Part shown: positions 25,450-33,885 of the stretch, in pieces
Position numbering within the stretch: position 1 is the first letter of the stretch
Layout of the letters: each line of letters opens with the position of its first letter
Origin: DAOUJW01 sp965218945
GTDB taxonomy: Bacteria > Chloroflexota > Dehalococcoidia > Lucifugimonadales > UBA2985
NCBI GenBank assembly: GCA_965218945.1
Contig: OZ244718.1
Location: 2,108,001-2,172,000, forward strand
Reading direction: 5' to 3'
DNA: 64,000 bases
Position numbers and translations under genes: made by a program
The notes under the pieces: generated by a model
The model's database searches: none
What the model saw: only the letters and a program-made list of their open reading frames with translations
Told to the model about the DNA's origin: nothing

Positions 25450-25545
25450 CTAGCGGGAGCTTGGGAATGCCAGGCTGAGAGGCTCCGGCGCATCGGGGCG
25501 ACCGTCCGTACCTGAACTGGGTAATGCCAGCGAAGGGAGAAAGCG
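25450..25545 (+). ncRNA. TPP (thiamine pyrophosphate) riboswitch, Thi-box
   Basis: The conserved Thi-box blocks are present in the right order on the plus strand. CAGGCTGAGAGGC (25471-25483) carries the invariant CUGAGA that binds the pyrimidine of TPP. ACCTGAACTGGGTAATGCC (25510-25528) and AGCGAAGGGA (25529-25538) form the pyrophosphate-binding half and the closing P1 strand. It lies 140 bases upstream of the enoyl-CoA hydratase gene and about 1.1 kb upstream of thiG. Between it and the first gene is a GCCGCC/GGCGGC hairpin (25564-25584) without a strong U-run, so the expression platform is unclear. Confidence 0.88.
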
Positions 25546-25684
25546 TTGGACATGCCTCTTGATGCCGCCGGTAGGCTAGGCGGCGCTCTCTTCGCCTGAT
25601 TCCCGGGCAGACACTGGACCCGTTGCAGAGTAGATCCCATAGCGTCTTTGCAGGCGCAAAAATATCACTAAGGAGCGACAAGAT

Positions 25685-26518
25685 ATGCCAGACCTAATCT
25701 ACGAGAAGAACCCGGAGGGACACTACGCAACCTTCACCATGAACCGGCCGGAGCGGCTAAACGCCCTTGGGGGTCAGATGGGCCGGGACCTGGACGAGGC
25801 TTTGCGCGACTTCAACAGCGACAACTCCATGTTCGCCGGCATAGTCACCGGCAACGGACGGGCCTTTTGCGCAGGGGCTGACCTCAAGGAGATGACCGAG
25901 CGCAATGCCAGGGTCGCAGAGATCCGAGCCAAGGTGGAGAGCGGTGAGATGAACGAAGAGGATGCCAGGCGGGAGCTGGCTCCCCCCGGGGGAGGCGGAG
26001 GTGGCTTGGGCGCCTTCTCTACATCCCCCAAGCCGATAATCGCCGCGGTCAACGGCCTGGCCATTGGCGGAGGCTGCGAGCGGTCTATGGACTGCGACAT
26101 TCGTATCGCTTCTACCGAGGCCTATTTCGGTCTCTACGAGGTGCAGAGGGGCATCATGGCGGGTTTCGCGGTACACCACGGCGCACGCGTCATGCCCTTT
26201 GGCGAGCTTTGCTACCTCCTGTACAGCGCCAGGCCCCTGAGCGCCCAAGACGCCTTCCGCATCGGCTTTGTCCATGAGGTGGTGGAGCCGGACGACCTTT
26301 TGCCCAAGGCAATTGAGATTGCCCAGGACATCGGCAGGAACGCGCCTCTGGCCGTCCAGGGTAGCAAGGCGATTGTCCAGTTCTGGCGCCAGTTTGCCAT
26401 GACCCAGTCCCAGCAGCTTGGCGCAAACGTGGGCCGCTGGGTCCTGAACTCAGAGGACTCCAAGGAGGGCCCGAGGGCCTTTGCCGAAAAGCGGGCCCCT
26501 AACTGGCTGGGTAGATAG
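25685..26518 (+). CDS. Enoyl-CoA hydratase/isomerase-family protein
   Basis: 277 residues of crotonase fold. It has MNRPERLNALGGQM, the first oxyanion-hole segment GRAFCAGADLKEM, and KPIIAAVNGLAIGGGCERSM, which supplies the second oxyanion-hole glycine. The usual first catalytic glutamate of hydratases after LYEVQRGIM is not obvious, so the reaction could be hydration, isomerisation or another crotonase chemistry. An unusual run of six glycines (PPGGGGGGLGAF) sits before the second motif. AAGGAG lies 11 bases before the ATG. It is the first gene behind the TPP riboswitch, although crotonases are not known thiamine-synthesis enzymes. Confidence 0.88.
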   Translation: MPDLIYEKNPEGHYATFTMNRPERLNALGGQMGRDLDEALRDFNSDNSMFAGIVTGNGRAFCAGADLKEMTERNARVAEIRAKVESGEMNEEDARRELAPPGGGGGGLGAFSTSPKPIIAAVNGLAIGGGCERSMDCDIRIASTEAYFGLYEVQRGIMAGFAVHHGARVMPFGELCYLLYSARPLSAQDAFRIGFVHEVVEPDDLLPKAIEIAQDIGRNAPLAVQGSKAIVQFWRQFAMTQSQQLGANVGRWVLNSEDSKEGPRAFAEKRAPNWLGR

Positions 26519-26570
26519 CTGCCGGGCAGGGTAGACAGCCCGAATTGAAGGGTAATATAAGATAAACCTG

Positions 26571-26612
26571 CGCTCCAACCCGATGTCATTCAACTGACGC
26601 TGGGTTGGAGCG
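26571..26612 (+). terminator. Strong hairpin between enoyl-CoA hydratase gene and thiG
   Basis: CGCTCCAACCC (26571-26581) pairs perfectly over 11 bases with GGGTTGGAGCG (26602-26612), followed by TTTGGTA. The stem is strong but the U-run is only three bases. It may terminate partially, or protect the mRNA end between the two parts of the operon. Confidence 0.5.
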
Positions 26613-26687
26613 TTTGGTACAGGGTCGTAAAGAGGTCCACATGCGCAGGAATGGTCGTTGCAGAGATGCACAGGTAGGTACAGGTCG

Positions 26688-27467
26688 ATGTCTGACAATC
26701 TGATCATCGCCGGAAAAGAGTTCAAGTCGCGCCTCATATTGGGGACGGGCAGGTACCGCACTATGGAGGAGATGGTCAGCGCTGTTGAGGCCTCCGGCAC
26801 GGAGATGATAACCGTGGCGCTGCGGCGACTTGACTTGGACGACCCCGACAAGAAGACTATCCTGGACTACATTGACTGGAGCAGGTATCAGATACTGCCC
26901 AACACCGCCGGGTGCCGGACGGCGGATGAGGCCGTTACCATTGCCCGTCTGGCCCGTTCAATGGGACTCTCCAACTGGATAAAGCTGGAGGTGCAGCCGG
27001 ACGCGCGATACCTTCTTCCGGACCCGGTGGGCACTCTGGAGGCGGCCAGGACTCTTGTGGACGAAGGGTTCGTTGTGCTGCCGTACATCCACGCCGACCC
27101 GGTCCTGGCCCTGAAGCTTGAGCAGGTTGGATGCGCGACGGTGATGCCACTGGGCTCGGCCATAGGCTCCGGGCGCGGCATACACACCGCCGAGGAGATA
27201 CAGATGATAGTAGAGCAGGCCTCCGTGCCGGTGGTGGTCGACGCTGGACTGGGCGTCCCATCCGACGCCTCTCAGGCGATGGAGATGGGGGCCGATGCAG
27301 TTCTGGTGAACACGGGCATCGCCCAGGCTGAAGACGCCACACTCATGGCGGACGCATTCCGCGAGGGAGTGTCGGCAGGACGCAAGGCCTTTCAGGCTGG
27401 ACGCATCGCCAGGAAGAACTACGCCTCTGCCAGCAGCCCCGTCGAGGGCGTTGTGGGGCGCGGCTAA
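26688..27467 (+). CDS. thiG: Thiazole synthase
   Basis: 259 residues. ThiG forms the thiazole phosphate of thiamine from deoxyxylulose phosphate, ThiS thiocarboxylate and dehydroglycine. Signatures are KEFKSRLILGTGRY, SGTEMITVALRR, YQILPNTAGCRTADEAV, NWIKLEVQPD, LPYIHADPVLALKLE and the late GLGVPSDASQAMEMGADAVL. ATG 26688 is chosen because it gives the family start (MSDNLIIAGKEF). The gene order thiG-thiE-thiS-thiO follows. thiC, thiD, thiF and thiH are not in this window. Confidence 0.95.
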   Translation: MSDNLIIAGKEFKSRLILGTGRYRTMEEMVSAVEASGTEMITVALRRLDLDDPDKKTILDYIDWSRYQILPNTAGCRTADEAVTIARLARSMGLSNWIKLEVQPDARYLLPDPVGTLEAARTLVDEGFVVLPYIHADPVLALKLEQVGCATVMPLGSAIGSGRGIHTAEEIQMIVEQASVPVVVDAGLGVPSDASQAMEMGADAVLVNTGIAQAEDATLMADAFREGVSAGRKAFQAGRIARKNYASASSPVEGVVGRG

Positions 27468-27483
27468 AAGCCGAGCGAGAGCC

Positions 27484-28140
27484 GTGCAAACTCTGCTTTA
27501 TCCCTGTCTCTGCCTGGTTACGGACAGAATGTTGTGCGCGGGAACCCTGGATGAGAAGGTGGCAGCGGCTGTGTCGGGTGGGGTGGACGTGGTGCAGCTC
27601 CGCGAGAAGGACATGCCCGGCGGAGAGCTGCTGGAGTTGGCGCTTCGGCTGCGCGTCGTCACAGAAGGCAAGGCCCTTCTGCTCATCAACGACCGCCTGG
27701 ACGTGGCCCTGGCTGCCGGCGCAGACGGTCTTCACCTTCCTGAGGCCTCATTGCCGGTCTGCGACGCCAAACGAGTGGCGCCGTCCGAGCTGCTGGTGGG
27801 CAAATCGGTCCACGGGCTTTCTGCCGCATCCCTGGCGTCAGAAGAGGGCGCGGACTACCTGGTTCTCGGCACCATATTTCCTACGGCTTCGAAACCCGGA
27901 GCCGAAACGGGCGGTCTCGACCTTCTCTCCAGGATTGCAAGTCAGGTGGATGCGCCAATCCTGGCCATCGGCGGCATCGACTCCCGGAACGTAGGCTCTG
28001 TGATGGAGTCTGGCGCTCAAGGGGTTGCTGTCGTCAGCGCCATACTTGGTTCACCGGACCCTGAAGGGGCTGCGCGTGAGCTGAAACAGCTAATGTCGGC
28101 TGCCGCCGAAAGTCGTGCGGCGCAGCCGTCGCATTCGTGA
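27484..28140 (+). CDS. thiE: Thiamine-phosphate synthase
   Basis: About 218 residues. It couples the pyrimidine (HMP-PP) and thiazole moieties. Family motifs are LCLVTDRMLCAG, DVVQLREKDMPGGEL, LLINDRLDVALAAGADGLHLPE, SVHGLSAASLASEEGADYLV, FPTASKPGAETGGLDLL and ILAIGGIDSRNV. The start is uncertain; I use GTG 27484, seventeen bases after the thiG stop, while the frame is open back to TTG 27451 inside thiG. Confidence 0.92.
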   Translation: MQTLLYPCLCLVTDRMLCAGTLDEKVAAAVSGGVDVVQLREKDMPGGELLELALRLRVVTEGKALLLINDRLDVALAAGADGLHLPEASLPVCDAKRVAPSELLVGKSVHGLSAASLASEEGADYLVLGTIFPTASKPGAETGGLDLLSRIASQVDAPILAIGGIDSRNVGSVMESGAQGVAVVSAILGSPDPEGAARELKQLMSAAAESRAAQPSHS

Positions 28141-28151
28141 TGGTATAAGCG

Positions 28152-28355
28152 TTGATTACCCTGACTGTCAACGGTAAGTCCAGAGACCTGGATGGGCCTA
28201 CGCCTCTCCTTGAACTGCTGCGCTCCAGCGGCGTTAACCTGCAGTTCGTCGCCGTGTGCTACAACGGAGAGGTCCTGGACAGGGAGAAGTTTCCCCAGAT
28301 AATCCTGAATGAGGGCGACCAGGTGGAGGTGGTGAGGCCGGTCGGCGGGGGATAG
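28152..28355 (+). CDS. thiS: Sulfur carrier protein ThiS
   Basis: 67 residues of ubiquitin-like fold (MITLTVNGKSRDLDGPT, LQFVAVCYNGEVLDREK, GDQVEVVRPVGGG). The C-terminal Gly-Gly, here GGG, is the site adenylated and thiocarboxylated to carry sulfur to ThiG. It begins at a TTG codon 11 bases after thiE and precedes thiO by 11 bases. Confidence 0.93.
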   Translation: MITLTVNGKSRDLDGPTPLLELLRSSGVNLQFVAVCYNGEVLDREKFPQIILNEGDQVEVVRPVGGG

Positions 28356-28366
28356 GCGATAACGCA

Positions 28367-29479
28367 ATGGCATCGAATAGTCGCGTCATAGTCATAGGCG
28401 GGGGAGTTATCGGGTGCTCCATAGCGTACCACCTGGCGGGAGCCGGGGTGGGGGTCACGCTGGTGGAGCGCGGCAAGGTTGGAGGGGGCGCTTCCGGCGT
28501 AGCAGCGGGCATGATAGCGGCCCTCTCGGAGGCCATACCCGTGGGCCACACCCTCGATCTGGCGTTGATGAGTCGCTCCCTGTTGCTGGATATGCTGCCG
28601 CAGCTCCAGCAGGAGTCGGGGATAGACGTCGAGTACCTGTCGTCCGGTATCCTGCACGTGGCTTTTATGGAGGAAGAGGAGGCCGACCTGAAAGCGCGGC
28701 TGGAGTGGCAGGCCGGACTGGACATGGGGGTTCGCTGGCTGTCTCCGGAGGAGGCGCGTAGTATGGAGCCGGGCTTGGGAGAGGGTGTCAGAGGCGCTCT
28801 CCATTCTCCGCAGGAGGGGCATCTGAACAGCCGTCGATTGGTGAGGGCCTTTGCACAGGGAGCCGCGAGAAGAGGAGCCACCTTCCTTCAAGACACAGAA
28901 GTCGGGGGGCTGCTGTCTTCCGGAGACCGCATAACCGGAGTGAAGCTGCCCGCGGGTGACTTGGAAGGGGATTGGGTAGTGCTGGCTTCCGGGGCGTGGG
29001 CCGGCCAGTACGGCGACTGGCTTGGGGTGGACCTGCCGGTGAGGCCGGTTCGCGGTCAGATAATGGCGGCCCGCATCCTGCCCGCGCCCATTTCTATGGG
29101 CGTCTGGCGCGGGATGACCTACCTTGTGCCCAAGGCGGACGGCTCCATAGTCCTGGGGACTACCCAGGAGGAGGCGGGCTTTCGTGACAAGGCCACGCTA
29201 CAGGGCATAGCCGGGATTCTGGCCGGCGTTATTGAGCTTGTGCCAGCCGTTGCCGGCGCGGAGCTGCACAAGATATGGGCGGGGCTGCGCCCCGCGTCAC
29301 CAGACGGCGCTCCGATTCTGGGAGCAGTGCCGGGGTGGGAGGGCGTGCTGATGGCTGGGGGACACTTCAGGAACGGCATACTCCTCAGCGCCGCCACGGG
29401 CAAGCTCATCACGGACTACATCACTAGGGGAGACGAGGCGCCTCTGCTCCCGTTCTCCCTCTCCCGCTTCTCCTCCTAA
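28367..29479 (+). CDS. thiO: Glycine oxidase ThiO
   Basis: 370 residues. It is an FAD-dependent oxidase that makes dehydroglycine for ThiG using oxygen. The dinucleotide-binding motif VIVIGGGVIGCSIAYHLAGA lies at residues 7-26. RPVRGQIMAAR and the C-terminal IWAGLRPASPDGAPILGAVP with GGHFRNGILLSAATGKL are typical of ThiO/DadA-like oxidases. Using ThiO rather than ThiH indicates an aerobic thiazole route. It ends the thi operon and overlaps the end of the convergent sirtuin gene by 4 bases. Confidence 0.92.
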   Translation: MASNSRVIVIGGGVIGCSIAYHLAGAGVGVTLVERGKVGGGASGVAAGMIAALSEAIPVGHTLDLALMSRSLLLDMLPQLQQESGIDVEYLSSGILHVAFMEEEEADLKARLEWQAGLDMGVRWLSPEEARSMEPGLGEGVRGALHSPQEGHLNSRRLVRAFAQGAARRGATFLQDTEVGGLLSSGDRITGVKLPAGDLEGDWVVLASGAWAGQYGDWLGVDLPVRPVRGQIMAARILPAPISMGVWRGMTYLVPKADGSIVLGTTQEEAGFRDKATLQGIAGILAGVIELVPAVAGAELHKIWAGLRPASPDGAPILGAVPGWEGVLMAGGHFRNGILLSAATGKLITDYITRGDEAPLLPFSLSRFSS

Positions 29480-30294
29480 GAGGTCTCCCGCGCCCTGAGC
29501 TCCTCGGAAAGTGCTTTGATCTTGTCGACCAACGCCGGAAGGATCTCGCCCGACGGCCCTCGCAGCGCCAGTTCGCACATGTGGGTCAGGGGAGTGTCGT
29601 CCGTGTTGATCTCGATTAAGGTGGCTCCGCGCATTTTTGCCTCCTGCGGGAAGGCCGCCGCCGGGTAGACCACTGCCGAGGTGCCGATGATGACCATGCA
29701 GTCGCACTCCATCGACTCGCGGGAACATACGGACAACACGTCTCGCGGTATGGGCTCTCCAAATGCAACGCCGTCCCCTTTGATGAGGTCGCCGCACTCC
29801 GGGCACCTGGGGGGCAGCACCTTGATCTCGAACTCTTCCCGCATCCACCGCAGATTGCACCCGATGCAGCGAAGTTTGTTCCTGTTGCCGTGGATCTCGG
29901 CCACTTTGTGGTTTCCGGCGTCCAGGTGTAGGCCGTCCACGTTCTGGGTGATGATGTACTTCAGGATGCCCATGTCCTCCAGGTCCACAAGGGCGTAGTG
30001 GCCCGGGTTGGGTCTCGCGCTCTCAATTGCCTCCCGGAACTCGCTTCGCGGGCCATCCGTCTCCGGGTTCAGGATATTGCGCCAATGCGCCTCCGGGTCC
30101 TCCAGGAATCGCTGGTAGCCTCTATTGTCCGGTTGTCCCACACGAGTCCACAGACCACCCGCGCCACGGAAGGGCGGTATCCCGCTCTCCACGGACATCC
30201 CGGCGCCCACCATTGCCACGGTGTAACGGCTGCTGAGAATCTTTCTGGCGGCCTCTTCTATCGCATTACCCAGCTTCTCTTCAGGTGAGGTCAT
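29476..30294 (-). CDS. Sir2-family NAD-dependent protein deacylase
   Basis: 272 residues. The Rossmann NAD site is MVGAGMSVESGIPPFRG and the catalytic segment is TQNVDGLHLDAGNHKVAEIH, with the general-base histidine. Zinc is bound by CIGC and CPEC about 18 residues apart. The late motif IIGTSAVVYPAAAFP is also typical. ATG 30294 has GGGAGG 7 bases upstream, so the longer open frame is not needed. The substrate (acetyl or longer acyl lysine) is not readable. Confidence 0.92.
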   Translation of the reverse strand: MTSPEEKLGNAIEEAARKILSSRYTVAMVGAGMSVESGIPPFRGAGGLWTRVGQPDNRGYQRFLEDPEAHWRNILNPETDGPRSEFREAIESARPNPGHYALVDLEDMGILKYIITQNVDGLHLDAGNHKVAEIHGNRNKLRCIGCNLRWMREEFEIKVLPPRCPECGDLIKGDGVAFGEPIPRDVLSVCSRESMECDCMVIIGTSAVVYPAAAFPQEAKMRGATLIEINTDDTPLTHMCELALRGPSGEILPALVDKIKALSEELRARETS

Positions 30295-30388
30295 TAGCTG
30301 CCTCCCAGTGTCGTAGTTCCATCGGGAGAAATCTCCCGGGCGCAGATATCTTATCACAAGGAGGGCGCGAACTGCCGGGAGTGCGGTT

Positions 30389-31549
30389 TCAGATCGATTT
30401 CACGGCGCCGTTTTCCACCCGAAACTTGGCGGCGCTGTCAAGGAAGCTCTCGCCCACGCGCTCCAGGTCCGTGGTGGAGATGAAGGCCTGCTGGCTTCTG
30501 GATACGTACTCCAGCAGACGATGACGTCGAGAGGGGTCAAGCTCCGATAGCACGTCGTCAAGGAGGAGAATAGGCGACTCCCGACGCTCCTTTTCAAGCA
30601 GCATTCCCTCGGCCAGCCTCAGGGCAATGGCAACGGTGCGGGCCTGGCCGCGTGACGAGTAGATTGCCGCCTCCATTCCGCCCAGCAGCAGCCTTACGTC
30701 GTCCCTGTGAGGCCCCCACTGGGAGGACCCCAGAGCCAGTTCCCTGTCCCGGCCGGCGTCAATGGTGCGCTCGAAGGTGAGGCGGATGTCCTCCCCACCG
30801 GCGTCACTCAGGGCATCCAGTGGTATGCTGGACGCGTAGTCGGCGGTCAGCTCCTCCTGGTTTCCCGTCAACTGGCAGTGCACCTCCTCCATCAGGCTCC
30901 TTAAATCCTTGATAACCTCGCGCCTTCTCAGGGTTATGAACGATCCCTCTTGTACTATGGCCTCGTTCCAGAAGTCGATCTCATCGGTACTGGCCCTTCC
31001 GTCGCGCAGCAGACGGAGCAGGTGATTCCTCTGGTACACCACCTTCTGGTACCTCTGAAGCGCCCGGAGGTAGCTGCGGTCCATCTGTGATATAAGGATG
31101 TCCAGGTAGCGGCGGCGGCCCGCCGGAGGTCCTGTCACCAACTGGATGTCCGCGGCGTCGAAGAGGACGGCGTTGACGACGCCCACCAGATCCGAGGCCG
31201 GCCTGGGTATGCCGTTTACCCTGATATCCTTGCGCAGATGAGGCGGGCTCCCCTCCCTCTCCGGAGATTCCAGACGCATGTCCACCAGTATGCGCACTCT
31301 GTCCTGGCCGCGCTGGACCACGCTTGAGATCTGGGCGTGGTCCTGGTCCTCGACCGCCGTTTTGCTTATGGCCTCTCTATCGCTGGCGGCCCGGTAAGCC
31401 TTGGCCAGGCACAGCATGTACACCGCCTCCAGGAGGTTGGATTTTCCCTGCGCGTTGTCTCCGTAGAAGACCAGAGGGCCCATAGGCAGGTCCATCTCCA
31501 GCCGATGGTAGTTGCGGAAGTTGACGAGGTTGAGGTGTGAGGCGTACAC
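30389..31549 (-). CDS. recF: DNA replication and repair protein RecF
   Basis: 386 residues. SMC-like ATPase: LNLVNFRNYHRLEMDLPMG at the start, Walker A in FYGDNAQGKSNLLEAV, ABC-type signature ALGSSQWGPHRDDV-like region, and Walker B in ILLLDDVLSELDPSRR. With RecO and RecR, which are also in this window, it loads RecA at gaps. GTG 31549 gives the family-typical N-terminus (VYASHLNLVNFRNY). The much longer open frame upstream overlaps the divergent TetR gene and is not protein-like. dnaA, dnaN and gyrB, usual neighbours, are absent. Confidence 0.94.
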   Translation of the reverse strand: MYASHLNLVNFRNYHRLEMDLPMGPLVFYGDNAQGKSNLLEAVYMLCLAKAYRAASDREAISKTAVEDQDHAQISSVVQRGQDRVRILVDMRLESPEREGSPPHLRKDIRVNGIPRPASDLVGVVNAVLFDAADIQLVTGPPAGRRRYLDILISQMDRSYLRALQRYQKVVYQRNHLLRLLRDGRASTDEIDFWNEAIVQEGSFITLRRREVIKDLRSLMEEVHCQLTGNQEELTADYASSIPLDALSDAGGEDIRLTFERTIDAGRDRELALGSSQWGPHRDDVRLLLGGMEAAIYSSRGQARTVAIALRLAEGMLLEKERRESPILLLDDVLSELDPSRRHRLLEYVSRSQQAFISTTDLERVGESFLDSAAKFRVENGAVKSI

Positions 31550-31707
31550 GAGATTTATCTTCTGATGGTGATGGCCGTCCTGTATTGCCTTGATTATATC
31601 AGCAGGGGCGATTCGCGAGTCGCCCCTGAATCCTGGTTTCCGGCCTCCGTGCGGTAGTCCATAGGCAAACGTTAATGGAAAGTTGACCAAAGTTAGCGGT
31701 ATTTTGG

Positions 31708-31737
31708 TTGACAAGTCTGCTCCGAAAAGGCGAGAAT
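31708..31737 (+). promoter_or_regulatory. Candidate promoter of the TetR gene
   Basis: TTGACA (31708-31713), an 18-base spacer and GAGAAT (31732-31737). The ATG follows at 31778. Confidence 0.4.
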
Positions 31738-31760
31738 GTAAGCGAACGATTACTTGCATT
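31735..31760. promoter_or_regulatory. Candidate TetR operator
   Basis: AATGTAAG (31735-31742) and CTTGCATT (31753-31760) form an inverted repeat matching at 7 of 8 positions, with a 10-base gap. It overlaps the predicted transcription start of the TetR gene, as expected for autoregulation. It could also affect the divergent recF. Confidence 0.42.
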
Positions 31761-31777
31761 TTAGTCTGACTACAAGT

Positions 31778-32374
31778 ATGACAAGACAGAAAACGCTGGT
31801 GCGCCAGCACCAGATAATTGAGGCTGCGAGGAACCTGATCGCTGCCAAGGGTATGGATGGCGTGACGATTGACGCCATTGCCGAGGAGGTAGGGCTGACG
31901 GAGGGGGCCATCTACCGCCATTTCGCCAGCAAACATCAGATCCTCTCTCTTTTGGTCGATGACATTGAGCGCACCCTGCTGGACACCGTCGAGAGCGCCC
32001 AGACGGAGGGAGCGTCGGCGGTGGATAGCCTGGAGCACATTCTGGAGGCGCATCTGAGCGACGTGGAGGGCCACCGGGCGGTATCCTTCGTCGTCATAGC
32101 AGAGGCTATGGGATTCGATGGGACGACGCTTGCTCCAAAGGTGTCACTAATGTTCACTCGCTACTTGGAGCTTATCCAGGCAGTCCTTGATCGGGGCATC
32201 AGAGAAGGCAGTATCAGACCGGATATAAACGCCAACGCAGCGGCTACCACCTTCTTTGGTCTGATACAGAGCACAGCCACTCTCTGGGCCCTGAACGGAT
32301 ACGCGGGCCAGTTGGCCGAATTCCGCTCTGAAATGTGGGATATCTACAGGAAGGGAGTCGTCTCTTCGGACTGA
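31778..32374 (+). CDS. TetR/AcrR-family transcriptional regulator
   Basis: 198 residues. The N-terminal helix-turn-helix is QHQIIEAARNLIAAKG, VTIDAIAEEVGLTEGAIYRHF, ASKHQILSLLVDDIE, the standard TetR DNA-binding signature. The C-terminal ligand-binding domain is helical with no recognised family. ATG 31778 is preferred; no ribosome site is visible. It precedes the betaine-type transporter genes by about 175 bases and might control them, which would be testable through the inverted repeat in its promoter. Confidence 0.9.
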   Translation: MTRQKTLVRQHQIIEAARNLIAAKGMDGVTIDAIAEEVGLTEGAIYRHFASKHQILSLLVDDIERTLLDTVESAQTEGASAVDSLEHILEAHLSDVEGHRAVSFVVIAEAMGFDGTTLAPKVSLMFTRYLELIQAVLDRGIREGSIRPDINANAAATTFFGLIQSTATLWALNGYAGQLAEFRSEMWDIYRKGVVSSD

Positions 32375-32550
32375 TACCCTCTTCATTGATCTCCTCCGGG
32401 GCATGTTCGCGCTGAGCGTTCTCGCCCCGGACGGGAGATAGATTCCGGCATCCAGGCTTCTAGCGGAGATACTTGAAAAGCCAGACGCGGCGCCCCTCGC
32501 CTGTGGGGGGATGGGACTGCCGTCTCGGAGGCTGAGCAAGGAGACAGATT

Positions 32551-33828
32551 ATGAGTATGGAAAGCACATTATTGACCAACGGACACGAGCACTCGCTTAA
32601 TGGGGACCGCATCTCCGTTCGATCCTTGTGGAAGGTGTTTGGGAAGAATCCCCAGACGGTCATGACTCCCGAATACGCGAACAAGAGCAAGTCGGAAATC
32701 CAGGAGGAGACGGGCTGCGTAGTGGCCTTGCAGGACGTCAACTTCGACGTATCTCTTGCGGAGACCTTCGTGGTCATGGGACTCTCCGGGAGTGGAAAGT
32801 CCACCCTCATCCGCTGCCTGATACGGCTGATTGAGCCTACCTCGGGGGAGATAAGGATCGACGACGAGGACGTTTTGAAGTACAGCAGCCGCGAACTGAC
32901 CCAGTTCCGTCGGCAGAAGGTTGCAATGGTGTTCCAGCACTTCGGGCTCCTGCCCCATAGAAAGATAATCGATAACGCGGCGTGGGGGTTGGAGGTGCAG
33001 GGTGTGGAGAAGAACCTACGCTACGAAAAGGCCAGGGAGGTGCTGGAGGCGGTGGGGCTGAAGGGCTGGGAGGAGTCCTTTGCCGGAGAGCTGAGCGGCG
33101 GAATGCAGCAGAGGGTGGGGTTGGCCAGGGCCCTGGCGGTGGACCCGGAGATCCTCCTGATGGACGAGCCCTTCAGCGCACTGGACCCGCTGATTCGTCG
33201 CGAGATGCAGGACGAACTCGTTGACCTCCAGAAGCGGCTTCACAAGACAATTGTGTTTATCACCCACGACCTGAACGAGGCCCTTAAGCTGGGAGACCGG
33301 ATTGCCATCATGCGGGACGGCATGATAATCCAGCTGGCCAGCCCCGAGGAGATTGTGGAGAATCCGGCGGACGACTACGTGCAGGACTTCATTCGCGACA
33401 TATCCAGGACCCAGGTGCTGGGCGCCGGCAGCATTATGCAGCAGCCCAAGACTGCCTTCCTGGGGTCTGAGAGTCCCTCGGTAGCATTGAGGGCCATGCA
33501 GGCCGGCGACGAGGTGTACGCTTTTGTGCTGGGGGAATCAAGGACACTCCTTGGCGCCGTGAGCTTGAGCCAGGTAGCGCAGGCTGCGAACAGCGGCGAC
33601 ACACTCCTTCAGGACTTGTCTATGACTGAGTCCCCAATGTGCTCGATGGTCGCGCCGGACATGCTCATCGATGAGCTTATTCCCCTGGCTGCGCAGACCG
33701 AGTGCCCCATAGCAGTCGTCAACGACGACGGAAGACTGATGGGCGTAATACCAAGGACTGCGCTGCTCGCCAGCCTGGCCGAGAACCAGTCATCCCAAGG
33801 CAAGGAAGAGGCTTATACCAGAGTCTAG
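32551..33828 (+). CDS. proV: Glycine betaine/proline ABC transporter ATP-binding protein
   Basis: 425 residues. A conserved ProV extension (WKVFGKNPQTVMTPEYANKS) precedes the ATPase: Walker A GLSGSGKSTLIRC, signature ELSGGMQQRVGLARALA, Walker B LLMDEPFSALDPL and the H-loop FITHDLNEALKLGDR. A C-terminal CBS pair (about residues 300-410) would sense ionic strength or adenine nucleotides, as in OpuAA. It powers uptake of compatible solutes. AAGGAGACAG precedes the ATG. proW follows 57 bases later. Confidence 0.93.
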   Translation: MSMESTLLTNGHEHSLNGDRISVRSLWKVFGKNPQTVMTPEYANKSKSEIQEETGCVVALQDVNFDVSLAETFVVMGLSGSGKSTLIRCLIRLIEPTSGEIRIDDEDVLKYSSRELTQFRRQKVAMVFQHFGLLPHRKIIDNAAWGLEVQGVEKNLRYEKAREVLEAVGLKGWEESFAGELSGGMQQRVGLARALAVDPEILLMDEPFSALDPLIRREMQDELVDLQKRLHKTIVFITHDLNEALKLGDRIAIMRDGMIIQLASPEEIVENPADDYVQDFIRDISRTQVLGAGSIMQQPKTAFLGSESPSVALRAMQAGDEVYAFVLGESRTLLGAVSLSQVAQAANSGDTLLQDLSMTESPMCSMVAPDMLIDELIPLAAQTECPIAVVNDDGRLMGVIPRTALLASLAENQSSQGKEEAYTRV

Positions 33829-33885
33829 AGCGCTGGATGCTAGCCAAAGCTATGTCCTGCCTGTAAGGACTTTGAGGAGATTGAA

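Noticed and set aside
30389..32074. 561-codon open frame on the minus strand spanning recF and upstream sequence
   Set aside because: Only the part from GTG 31549 looks like RecF. The upstream portion overlaps the divergent TetR gene and its promoter and has no protein-like features.
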